DNA of 64,000 bases. It comes from Algimonas ampicilliniresistens. GTDB taxonomy: Bacteria > Pseudomonadota > Alphaproteobacteria > Caulobacterales > Maricaulaceae. Positions 18,833 through 27,412 of this stretch are shown here, in pieces. The stretch covers positions 310,001-374,000 of the forward strand of contig NZ_BSNK01000001.1 in NCBI RefSeq assembly GCF_030159955.1. Reading direction: 5' to 3'. Both the position numbers and the translations under genes were made by a program. The notes under the pieces were generated by a model, which was given only the letters and a program-made list of their open reading frames with translations, ran no database searches and was not told the DNA's origin. The stretch's first letter is position 1, and the number at the start of each line of letters is the position of its first letter.

Positions 18833-19744
18833 TCATTCGACGATTTTAAGTTTTGGGTTTGTGCCGGAGGGACTGGGATCAAACTCAGCAGTTCCTTTTC
18901 GGCTCGGCATTGTTAGCGGACCCAAAGCCTCGAACCCGGCTTTGCGCTGTTCAGCGGATTGGTAGATTTCATATTCGACAGGCGCGTCCCGGAAGCTTTT
19001 CAGAACCTGTCCCAGACCTTGCCATCCTTCAGATCGAACCCGCCGGACTTCATCAAAATCAAGGTTTAGCGCGACGACTTCTGCGGCATCGCCGCAGGCA
19101 TATAGAAGTTCGCCACCTGGGCCGTAGAAGATAGATTTGCCATTGCCTTGTTCGCCCGCGACGTTGACGTCGATGAAGTAACACTGGTTGGTGGCCGCGT
19201 TTGATCGAGCAATAGACAGTTCGACATCACGGTCGATTGTATTGGTCATAGTTGGCAGAAGAATAGCCTCCGCACCCATAGCTGTTAGCGTACGAATGAC
19301 TTCTGGAAACCACATATCATAGCAGATGGCGACGCCGATTCGGCCTGCGCCAGGAACGTCGAATACGCAGAAATCACGACCTGGCGTGATCCCTTTCTCA
19401 TAAGGAAGAAAAGGATAGAGTTTGTCGTGTTTGGCGACGATCTCGCCAGAGGGGTCAATGACGTGAGTGACGTTATAGACCTCGTCACCGCGCTTTTCAT
19501 AAAGGGATCCGGGGACAAGCCATACATTCAAACGTTTAGCCAGTTGCTGCAGTCGCGTGATTGTTGGACCGTTTTCGGGCTCAGCAAATTTCAATGCGGG
19601 GCCGTGAATGGCGAGTTCGCCAAGGACGATCATTTGGACCCATGGGAGGCGCTTCGCAGTCGCCGCCACATCTTTTTCGATTTGGTCCAGATTGCCCGAC
19701 TTTCGACCGGCGGTCTGAATCGCAGCGATGCCTAAATGGCCCAT
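18833..19744 (-). CDS. Nitrilase-superfamily carbon-nitrogen hydrolase
   Basis: A 303-residue cytoplasmic amidase with the complete catalytic triad of the family: Glu43 (LGELAIHG), Lys108 (KHDKLYPF) and Cys141 (VAICYDMWFPE). Sequence blocks resemble the N-carbamoyl-putrescine amidase/omega-amidase side of the superfamily, but no substrate can be assigned. The ATG at 19744 begins MGHLGIAAIQT, the normal beta-strand start of the fold; a longer start adds a basic tail. It is the first gene of the operon and sits about 77 bp downstream of a MocR-type direct repeat. Confidence 0.88.
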   Translation of the reverse strand: MGHLGIAAIQTAGRKSGNLDQIEKDVAATAKRLPWVQMIVLGELAIHGPALKFAEPENGPTITRLQQLAKRLNVWLVPGSLYEKRGDEVYNVTHVIDPSGEIVAKHDKLYPFLPYEKGITPGRDFCVFDVPGAGRIGVAICYDMWFPEVIRTLTAMGAEAILLPTMTNTIDRDVELSIARSNAATNQCYFIDVNVAGEQGNGKSIFYGPGGELLYACGDAAEVVALNLDFDEVRRVRSEGWQGLGQVLKSFRDAPVEYEIYQSAEQRKAGFEALGPLTMPSRKGTAEFDPSPSGTNPKLKIVE

Positions 19745-19820
19745 ACACAATCCCCAGAACGGTCTGCGCGGCACGCGCACTCGACCGATGGAACCTGTTC
19801 GCAGCTATCGCCTAGGGTGA

Positions 19821-19853
19821 TTAGGTCCAGTTTGAGGGATTGAATGGTACCAG
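19821..19853 (-). promoter_or_regulatory. MocR-type direct-repeat operator before the nitrilase operon
   Basis: On the minus strand AAACTGGTACCAT and AAACTGGACCTAA occur as direct repeats with a 23-bp period, about two helical turns. CTGGACCTAA matches the half-site that I recall for the MocR-type regulator TauR in Rhodobacter. The site lies between the MocR gene and the nitrilase gene, placed for activation of the operon. Confidence 0.6.
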
Positions 19854-19865
19854 TTTAGCGCCGCA

Positions 19866-21725
19866 TCAACGGCGTGCAATGACAGCATTGTCGACATCCT
19901 GCCCCTCATCATTGACCCAAAAAACGCGGTCATCTGATAGTCTGACGAAGAATTTCGCGCTCTCCCCATAAGCCCAGTTTTGCCACTGGCGGCACCATTT
20001 ATCGTCTTCAATCCACCATCGCCCTACGTCGCGATCTTCATTGGCATAGCCAGCTTTGCCGGACATGGTTCCGTCCGCGCGTAGCGTGATTGTGCAAGGT
20101 TCGCCGTAGACCGTATTATAAAGCAGATCGACGCCGCTGAGCGCAGAGTCGATTGTTAGAGCATCAAGGTAATCATGTGTCGAGACACCTTCTTGTTCCG
20201 ACGGAGTCGAGCAGAGTTGTGTGATAATCCTCGATAGCCGTTCAATACCCTCGCGAATTCGTTCCGATGGGATGCTGGTAACGCCGAGTCTGAAAATATG
20301 GCGATTATCATTCGGGTTGGCGAAGTAGGTGCTGGCTGGTTCGATTAAAATGCCTTGGGCTTCCGCGACCTTGGCCAGACGCTCAACATTTAATCCTGCG
20401 GGGCCATGCACCCAATAAGAGGTCCCACCCGACACAGCCGGTATAGCAATGGTTAGGGGGCGGTAGTGGTTCAGAGCATCGCGCAATGCCAGCAGGCGCG
20501 TTTCGTAAACTGACCGTAACCGTCGGACCAACGTATCGTAATGACCGAGTGTCAGAAAATAGGCGGCCGCGCGCTGATTGTTCGGAGAAGGCCGACGCGT
20601 GGTCAGGTTACGGAGCTGTCGGGCGGCGGCAATCACTTCGCGCGGGGCAACCATAAAGCCAAGTCTTACGCCCGGGTCTAAGACCTTTGAAATAGCCCCA
20701 AGATATATGACGCGGCCCTGTGTATCGAGACTGTAGAGAGAAGGGAGGGGCGCGTTGAGAAAGTCCATCTCACATTCAAAATCATCTTCGATGATCAGAG
20801 CGTCAGACGCTTTCGCGGCTTCGAGTAGAGCATGTCGTCGCTCTAACGTCATGGTTACACCGCTAGGTCTCTGCCGTGACGGCGAGACATGGATCAGATC
20901 ACAGCGACCGAACCCATGATCAACCACCATACCGTTGCCGTCGACAGCTCGTTGTTTCACCCGCGCTCCATTCAAGGAAAAGAGTTCACGAAGCTCAGGT
21001 AGCCCTGGGTCTTCCATGATAACTTTGGCGGCATTGGTCGCGAATAACTCAGTCAACAAATGCAGCCCTTGTTGCTCGCCAACCGTGATAAGGATTTCGT
21101 CCCGCCGCGCTTCGATCCCGCGCGTTGACAGCAGAGACGACCGGATCGCGTCGACCAGCATTTCATCATCGGCTTCGTCATTGCCGATCGACCATTGTTC
21201 GACCTCTTTGACGCCGAGGGCCAGTCGACTGACTTCGCGCCACTCAGGAACTGGAAAGAGTGATCGGTCATAGCGTCCTTCGATGAAAGGATACTCATAT
21301 CGATGCCAATCGGGTGGGCAGCGATATCTCTGGGCGCGGATTCCCTTTTGCCGAAGATGGGTCGCCGCGACGGTCGCGACATCCTGCACTGCCTCCCCGA
21401 CGATCATCGGCCGTTTCGGCACGTGCCGCTTATAGCCGGGTGATACGAAGACGCCGCTACGGTCTTTCGTAAAGAGGTGACCGTCGCCAATCAGATGCTG
21501 ATAGGCGAGCGAAACCGTATTTCGGCTAATAGACAGATCCTGCGATAATTTCCGCGTCGACGGCATCTTAGCATTGGGCGGGAGCAAACCTGTTTCGATT
21601 AGGTGGAGAATACGTGATCGTATTTGAATCTGGAGTGACAGCGTGTCGTCTCGTCGCAGTTCAATCAACGGGGCCAAGGGAAACCGGGCCGACAAGCGGT
21701 TCGCATCTTTTCTCTGGGCCACCAT
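19866..21725 (-). CDS. MocR-family (GntR-HTH/aminotransferase-like) regulator with extra C-terminal domain
   Basis: A 619-residue regulator. A GntR winged helix lies at ~30-95 (PSTRKLSQDLSISRNTVSLAYQ). It is followed by a class I aminotransferase-like domain with PLP residues Asp314 (IIEDDFECE) and Lys347 (GAISKVLDPGVRLG). MocR proteins normally end near residue 500. This one continues for ~115 residues (505-619) as a Trp-rich beta domain (GRWWIEDDKWCRQW) that resembles small exported DUF995-type domains. The ATG at 21725 is chosen because the longer frame starts with TTG. It lies upstream of the nitrilase operon on the same strand and probably controls it through the 19821-19853 repeats. Confidence 0.88.
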   Translation of the reverse strand: MVAQRKDANRLSARFPLAPLIELRRDDTLSLQIQIRSRILHLIETGLLPPNAKMPSTRKLSQDLSISRNTVSLAYQHLIGDGHLFTKDRSGVFVSPGYKRHVPKRPMIVGEAVQDVATVAATHLRQKGIRAQRYRCPPDWHRYEYPFIEGRYDRSLFPVPEWREVSRLALGVKEVEQWSIGNDEADDEMLVDAIRSSLLSTRGIEARRDEILITVGEQQGLHLLTELFATNAAKVIMEDPGLPELRELFSLNGARVKQRAVDGNGMVVDHGFGRCDLIHVSPSRQRPSGVTMTLERRHALLEAAKASDALIIEDDFECEMDFLNAPLPSLYSLDTQGRVIYLGAISKVLDPGVRLGFMVAPREVIAAARQLRNLTTRRPSPNNQRAAAYFLTLGHYDTLVRRLRSVYETRLLALRDALNHYRPLTIAIPAVSGGTSYWVHGPAGLNVERLAKVAEAQGILIEPASTYFANPNDNRHIFRLGVTSIPSERIREGIERLSRIITQLCSTPSEQEGVSTHDYLDALTIDSALSGVDLLYNTVYGEPCTITLRADGTMSGKAGYANEDRDVGRWWIEDDKWCRQWQNWAYGESAKFFVRLSDDRVFWVNDEGQDVDNAVIARR

Positions 21726-21953
21726 AATTAGGCGACATTGCACGTATGCGACCGGAGGATGCAAGGTGGCTTCTTTCCAAGGCTCTGGCGATTGGATGAT
21801 GAAATCAGCGAATCTCCATCATGAGAAACAGAGATATGACCCATTGAGACCATGCTATTTCGCCAAGCGTGTGAAGGTTTTTTGAACTTTCTTTTGAGGT
21901 GATGGGCCCCGGCTGCGTTGGACGGGTTACAGGGAACTAGGGGAATCCAGACT

Positions 21954-24900
21954 ATGAACCATGCATCAACAACGAAATTCACCGATCGCCAGGCTATCGT
22001 CTCTGGTGTGTCGACTGCTAGAATCAGCAAGCTTATGCTGGGAACGGCGATTGTCGGTGTGTTCGCGCTTCCTGCAATGGCGCAGGCTGCTGAAGTTAAA
22101 TTGTCTGATGCGCTCAACCGTTTCGCCAGCGAAGCCAATGTCGAAGTGCTTTTCTCGTCTGAAGTTGGCGAAACACGTATTGCTGAACTCAAGTCCTATT
22201 CTGGTGATGCGGAAGATGATCTTGATAAGCTGCTCGAGGATACAGGCCTCCGGTTCGAAGAGCCCCGGCCAGGCGTTTTCATCGTCGCCTTAGCGGAGGC
22301 GCCAAAAGTTCCAACGGCTAGGTCCCGCGAAATAATCCGAACCGCGCCAGAAGTTCAAAAACCTGACGTAGCACCCATTCTAGACACGCGCGAAGCTCAA
22401 GCGCAGCCGACGGCCACGCCGGCGCCAGATGCGCCACCGATTTTCGACCTGGACGCACCGACCGGGGTTATCACGGGCCAAGTGATTGATCAGTATTCAG
22501 GCCAGCCACTCGCGGGTGCGATTGTCCTGATCGAAGGGTCGGGTCGGACGACCTCGACCGATACTCGCGGGATTTACCGTTTCGCCGTTGCACCGGTGGG
22601 ATCCTATTCGATTTCAGTCAATTATTTGGGCGCAGAGTTTCAGTCCCAGCGCGTGACCCTTGCGTCCGGGCAGCGTCTTGAGGCCAATTTTCTATTAGGC
22701 GAAGAGCTGGATGAGGTCGTTATCTACGCTAATCGTTCCGCGCTTCAGCAGGCTTTGAATCAACAGCGTGCTGCTACGAATAGTTCTACGGTCGTGTCTG
22801 CTGATCTGCTCGGCGACTTCCCGGCTGAGACGATCGCCGAAGCACTTCGGCGTGTCTCGGGGGTGACCTTCTCCCGCGACGCAACGACGGGTGAGGGTGA
22901 CCGTATTTCAGTTCGTGGTTTCAATGACCAAGCGATCAACGTGCAACTCAACGGCGTAACCCTTCAGGGCACAGGTGTTGATCGCGGTGTCGATTTGTCA
23001 GGCTTCCTGACTGAGAATATCAAACAAGTTACGATTCAGAAGACGTTGCTTCCGAGCCAAGAAGCGACAGGGACAGGAGGTCTGGTTGAGATCGAAACCC
23101 GATCCGGCCTAGATTATGGCAAAAAATATCTGAATCTTGGAATTGAAGGTCAGAGACCCTTCGCTGACGGCTATGGGGATGAATTCGAATTGAGCGCGAC
23201 GGGTGCCTATCAACTGACCGACGATTTCGGTTTGTCAGGGACAATACAGTACCGGGAAACAGCTCGAACAAATTACGATGTAATCTATACACAATCTTTC
23301 GACACGATTTTTCCTGTCGGCTTTACGTCTATTTTCACCATACCTGAAAGCTTCGATTTTCCATTCGTTCCAGGATTTGACAGACCATTCGTTACTGGGA
23401 CTAACACGACGCAACGCGAACGGGATGAAAACAATCTGACGGTTTCTTTAAATGCTGCATATGACTGGGGGAACCATACGCGTTTTAGGCTTGATCTTCA
23501 GCAGATCCAACGGGATGCGGAGTTCTCAGTATCTACTTCCACGCAAACGATTTTGGCCTCTGCGAGGAACTTCCCAATTCCAGAGTTGGGCGGGGAGGTT
23601 CGGCGTCGTCGTTTCTATAATGCGCTTCGTCCAGGGCTCGCTTCATCAGATAATGTTGAAAATCTATCGATCCGATCAGTTAGCTTACGAGGCGAAACAG
23701 ATATCGACAATTGGGAGTTTGATTACCGGGTTGGCTATAGTGAATCCGAGCGGGAGCGGGAGCGCGTATCAGCTACCTTCCTTACAGATCAGCTCCGTAA
23801 TATGACGGATCTGATTAGTCCTAATACGATTCAAACAATTCCCGACACCGGCGGCGTGGATCGCGTCGTTGATGGCGCTGTAATCTTTGCTGGAGACCAA
23901 ATTCCGCTTCTGAGCCTAAGTCAGCTTGGTCAGGGTATCGTGAACGATCCGGCTAGTTACTACCTCAATGTGGCAAGTAAATCAGAAGCGCTTGATGTCA
24001 CGGAGACTTTTGAAGTCGAAGGGGATGTGAGACGTTACTTCGCGAATAGTTTCCTCGATTACGTCCAAGTAGGGGGGAAGTATGAGGATCGAACTCGGAA
24101 TAATTCAGCTGATTCGCTTTCTACGACGGCGTTAGGTTCCCCGCTAACCTTTGTGCGTGCTCGGGATGCAAGCAACCGCTTGATCAATACGTTTATTTCC
24201 GATCTCGATAGCTCTGCCTTCGGGTCTTTAGATTTGTCCGATATTGGTGCGTCTGGTGTTGGGATTCCTATCGTGAATCCGGGTAGTCTTGCTGGTTTAG
24301 TTGGCTTGATCGAGGGGTCTACGGCGGATGATCCGAACACGCCGGAAAATGAGGCACTTTTTAGATTGATTGATCGAACTGTTGCGACACGGGAGGTGGC
24401 AGCTTCGAATAATCCGGCAAAGGTCACTGAAAAAATTCTGTCCGGGTATATGGAGACACGGCTGGAGCTTGGTGACTTCGAAGTCATTGGCGGGGCTCGG
24501 TATCAGCGTGAAGAGCGTGTTGGCACGGCAATTTCGACGCCTGCTATTCGTCGCCGTCCGGAGAATGGTGGTATCGTTCCGCGCGCAGTTTTCTTTGATG
24601 CAGGCTTGTTCCAATTTATTGATCTTGGCGGAGTTCAAGAGACACTGACGCCTAGCGTCATCGCAAACTATCGCCCGACGGATGAAGTCGTGGTTCGCGG
24701 AGCTTACTTCCGTTCTACTGTGAATCCTGCGATTGAAAAAATTGCGCGGCCTACTACGGTCGTTATCGAACTCCGGACACAGTTCGCCAGTATTCCGGTT
24801 CCTACGGCAACTATCAGGGAGGCTAATCCGGACCTTTCACCCTCTATCACTGATAATTTCGATCTCGATTTTTCCTATTACTTCAAAGATAATCCTGGTC

Positions 24901-25655
24901 TCTTGCGTCTCGGTTTTTTCTATAAATCGACGCAGGATAACTTCACGCAGACATTGTTGAATGCGGAACAAGTGGGTTCTGACCTAGAGCCGCGCATTCT
25001 TGAATTTTTGGCGCCTTTGGCCGATGTCGATCCGTCGCTCCTAGTTTTGCCTGCGGATACGCAGTTTTTCCTGCAGCGTCCTGAAAACGGAGAAGGCGGT
25101 AAGGTTTACGGTGTTGAAGCTGAACTTATTCGGCAGATCGATTTTCTTGGCGACAGTGTTCCTAACTGGGTTGAAAATTTCAGCGTTCTTGGAAATTTAA
25201 CCTATACAAAAAGTGATTTCGAATCCTTGGAGCCTGCCCGTAACGACGCCGGCGATTCCATCACATTGGCATTCCAACGCCCCGCTATTGGTCAATCGAA
25301 ATGGGCAGGGAATGCTTCTCTCCGATATGAAGACGGTGCATTTTCCAGTAGTGTTATTTATACGTACCAATCTGCGTCTGCACAGGATTATGACGAGTTT
25401 AATCTGAACACGATCACGCCTTCTTTCGACACGTTAGACGCGCGTCTATCCTACAAAATCGATGCCAAGGGGAATCGTCCGCGCATGATTTTCTACATCG
25501 AAGGCGACGATTTATTGACGGGGTCTAAGGAGGCGGACATTCGGTCCGCGACTTCATCGCAATTCGGTGATGGAACCGCAGAGTTTTTCTTTCCTAGAAA
25601 CCTGCAGTTCAACGGTGGCCGCCGGGTCACTGTCGGCGCTAGGCTCACTTTCTAA
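21954..25655 (+). CDS. TonB-dependent transducer receptor with STN and carboxypeptidase-regulatory-like domains
   Basis: A 1233-residue receptor. After the signal peptide (cleavage near AMAQA) comes an STN signalling domain (~45-100, LSDALNRFASEANVEVLFSS), a Pro/Ala-rich linker, a carboxypeptidase-regulatory-like beta domain (~165-245, GQVIDQYSGQPLAGAIVLIE), then the plug (ISVRGFNDQ) and the barrel ending GARLTF. The STN domain signals through FecR to an ECF sigma factor, and both genes follow immediately. The M16 protease downstream makes a protein or peptide ligand likely, as in Fus systems. The ATG at 21954 follows AGGGGA; an upstream TTG frame start is rejected. Confidence 0.92.
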   Translation: MNHASTTKFTDRQAIVSGVSTARISKLMLGTAIVGVFALPAMAQAAEVKLSDALNRFASEANVEVLFSSEVGETRIAELKSYSGDAEDDLDKLLEDTGLRFEEPRPGVFIVALAEAPKVPTARSREIIRTAPEVQKPDVAPILDTREAQAQPTATPAPDAPPIFDLDAPTGVITGQVIDQYSGQPLAGAIVLIEGSGRTTSTDTRGIYRFAVAPVGSYSISVNYLGAEFQSQRVTLASGQRLEANFLLGEELDEVVIYANRSALQQALNQQRAATNSSTVVSADLLGDFPAETIAEALRRVSGVTFSRDATTGEGDRISVRGFNDQAINVQLNGVTLQGTGVDRGVDLSGFLTENIKQVTIQKTLLPSQEATGTGGLVEIETRSGLDYGKKYLNLGIEGQRPFADGYGDEFELSATGAYQLTDDFGLSGTIQYRETARTNYDVIYTQSFDTIFPVGFTSIFTIPESFDFPFVPGFDRPFVTGTNTTQRERDENNLTVSLNAAYDWGNHTRFRLDLQQIQRDAEFSVSTSTQTILASARNFPIPELGGEVRRRRFYNALRPGLASSDNVENLSIRSVSLRGETDIDNWEFDYRVGYSESERERERVSATFLTDQLRNMTDLISPNTIQTIPDTGGVDRVVDGAVIFAGDQIPLLSLSQLGQGIVNDPASYYLNVASKSEALDVTETFEVEGDVRRYFANSFLDYVQVGGKYEDRTRNNSADSLSTTALGSPLTFVRARDASNRLINTFISDLDSSAFGSLDLSDIGASGVGIPIVNPGSLAGLVGLIEGSTADDPNTPENEALFRLIDRTVATREVAASNNPAKVTEKILSGYMETRLELGDFEVIGGARYQREERVGTAISTPAIRRRPENGGIVPRAVFFDAGLFQFIDLGGVQETLTPSVIANYRPTDEVVVRGAYFRSTVNPAIEKIARPTTVVIELRTQFASIPVPTATIREANPDLSPSITDNFDLDFSYYFKDNPGLLRLGFFYKSTQDNFTQTLLNAEQVGSDLEPRILEFLAPLADVDPSLLVLPADTQFFLQRPENGEGGKVYGVEAELIRQIDFLGDSVPNWVENFSVLGNLTYTKSDFESLEPARNDAGDSITLAFQRPAIGQSKWAGNASLRYEDGAFSSSVIYTYQSASAQDYDEFNLNTITPSFDTLDARLSYKIDAKGNRPRMIFYIEGDDLLTGSKEADIRSATSSQFGDGTAEFFFPRNLQFNGGRRVTVGARLTF

Positions 25656-25672
25656 AGTAGACCTGCTGGATT

Positions 25673-26257
25673 ATGCCGAAAGACCAAATACCAACGCCCG
25701 GCGCTCCGCGTCGCGGCAGCGAGACCGCAGAACCTAGTTTAGGCTCGGTCGGTACCGCGTCGGATAATGGCATTGGCGCGTTGGATAGCGATTTTCGCCA
25801 ACCCTTAGAGCGCTATTTCCGGCGTCAAGGTTTGAACCAGGCAGACGCGCAAGATTATACGCAGGAAACCATGACAAGAATACTGGGGAAAGGCGGCGTA
25901 GCTTCGCTTGCTAATCCCCAGGGTTACGTATTTTCTGTTGCCTCTAATTTGCTGCGTGATCGTGCCCGTCGTCGTCGAACTCGAGCCGCCGATGCCCATG
26001 TGGTAATCGACAGTTCCGAGTTGGTGAGCGATCAACCGTCACCCCACAGGCAGTTGGTCGCTCATCAGGAATTGGCGCGGATCCGCGAAGCTATCTTAGA
26101 TTTACCGGCTAAGTCACAGCGCGTTTTTATTCTGCATCGTTTCGAGGGTTTAACCTACCCAGAGATTGCCGACTTGATGGGCCTGTCCCGGAGTTCGGTC
26201 GAGAAATACATGATGTTGGCCTTAGGTCGCCTGAAAGACGTCAGGAAACGGTCATGA
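25673..26257 (+). CDS. ECF sigma factor, FecI-type
   Basis: A 194-residue sigma-70 family protein. After a ~40-residue polar N-terminal extension, region 2 (ALERYF-type helix, DYTQETMTRIL, NPQGYVFSVASNLLRDRARRRR) and region 4 (LPAKSQRVFILHRFEGLTYPEIADLMGLSRSSVEKYMMLAL) are complete. It lacks a SnoaL-type tail. The order receptor-sigma-FecR reverses the usual fecIRA, but the set is the same. It should transcribe the receptor and the downstream genes once its FecR partner signals. Its stop overlaps the FecR start (ATGA). Confidence 0.92.
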   Translation: MPKDQIPTPGAPRRGSETAEPSLGSVGTASDNGIGALDSDFRQPLERYFRRQGLNQADAQDYTQETMTRILGKGGVASLANPQGYVFSVASNLLRDRARRRRTRAADAHVVIDSSELVSDQPSPHRQLVAHQELARIREAILDLPAKSQRVFILHRFEGLTYPEIADLMGLSRSSVEKYMMLALGRLKDVRKRS

Positions 26258-27336
26258 GTGTTCACGAAATTTTTGGCGAGCGTCCGGACTATCCGCCGCA
26301 TGATGCGGATGATCAGGCAACCTATTGGATGACGATGCTCGGTAGTGACAGGTGTACGCCTGCTCAACGTCGATCTTTCGCTCATTGGCTTGACGATCGC
26401 TCGGAAAATCGTGTCGCCTTCGACAATTTGGCTGCAATAGTCGACGGCGCCGAACTCGTCGCTGAAGACCCTTTGATCCGGGCTCTGAGACGTGATGCCC
26501 TTGGGCATGGCTTACCGAAACCATTCTGGATCCGGCAGCGCTCTAAGCTTTCCGTGGCGGCCGTCGGTTTTGCCGCAGCTTTGTTGATGGTTGCTTTTGT
26601 TCAATGGGGGACGTCTCCATTTGAAACGTCGCCCAGTGACGTTACCTATACGGTCGAAAGCGATAGTAATCTCAATGCGACTTTGCTGACCACTCAGATC
26701 GGGGAGCAGTTGACTCGGCAACTCGATGACGGATCAACGATCGAGCTTAATACGGATAGTGAAGTCCGGTATGAACTCGCGGATAATCAACGGTCGATCT
26801 ATTTGTTGCGCGGGCAGGCCGTCTTTGACGTCGCGCATGATCCGTCTCGTCCATTCGTTGTGTTTGCGGGTGATCGTCGCGTCACGGCCTTGGGAACATT
26901 ATTCGAAGTTCGAATGGACAGTGCTTCAACCCGTGTCACCTTATTAGAGGGCAAAGTCAGAGTCGATGAAATCGCGCTGACGGACGAAATCGATACAACC
27001 AAGCCAGCGAAGAGTTTCGAGCTTAAACCGGGCGAGCGTTTCGTTTCAGTGGATGAAGTCATGTCCACTGTCCCGGCCACAGTCATTGAAACGGACTTAA
27101 GCTGGCGAGAGGGTCGCCATAGTTTCAAAGATGCAAAATTGTCCGACATTGTCGCTGAGATGAACCGATATACGAACCGGAAAATTAAGCTTGCAGACCC
27201 GAGCATTGGGGAGCTGAAAGCCACCGCCAATTTCAAGCTAGGATCGACCCTTTCACTGGCGTCAACGTTGGGACCGAGCTTCGGTCTGACCGTGAAGGAT
27301 GACCCCAATAACGACCATATTCTCGTCGACTGGTAA
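26254..27336 (+). CDS. FecR-type transmembrane anti-sigma regulator
   Basis: A 360-residue inner-membrane protein. The cytoplasmic N-terminal domain (residues 1-95) has the DUF4880-like pattern YWMTMLGSDRCTPAQRRSFAHWL. A single membrane segment at ~99-118 is followed by the periplasmic FecR domain (LDDGSTIELNTDSEVRYEL, RPFVVFAGDRRVTALGTLF) and a C-terminal STN-like/DUF4974 segment (SDIVAEMNRYTNRKIKLAD). It would relay contact from the receptor STN domain to the ECF sigma factor. Translation is coupled to the sigma gene by ATGA. Confidence 0.92.
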   Translation: MSVHEIFGERPDYPPHDADDQATYWMTMLGSDRCTPAQRRSFAHWLDDRSENRVAFDNLAAIVDGAELVAEDPLIRALRRDALGHGLPKPFWIRQRSKLSVAAVGFAAALLMVAFVQWGTSPFETSPSDVTYTVESDSNLNATLLTTQIGEQLTRQLDDGSTIELNTDSEVRYELADNQRSIYLLRGQAVFDVAHDPSRPFVVFAGDRRVTALGTLFEVRMDSASTRVTLLEGKVRVDEIALTDEIDTTKPAKSFELKPGERFVSVDEVMSTVPATVIETDLSWREGRHSFKDAKLSDIVAEMNRYTNRKIKLADPSIGELKATANFKLGSTLSLASTLGPSFGLTVKDDPNNDHILVDW

Positions 27337-27412
27337 CTGATCCAACAGCCTACCAGTGGCGATTTCGCTTTGATTAAATTGTCCTCGAAAAGACTAACCT
27401 AAGGCAAAGATT

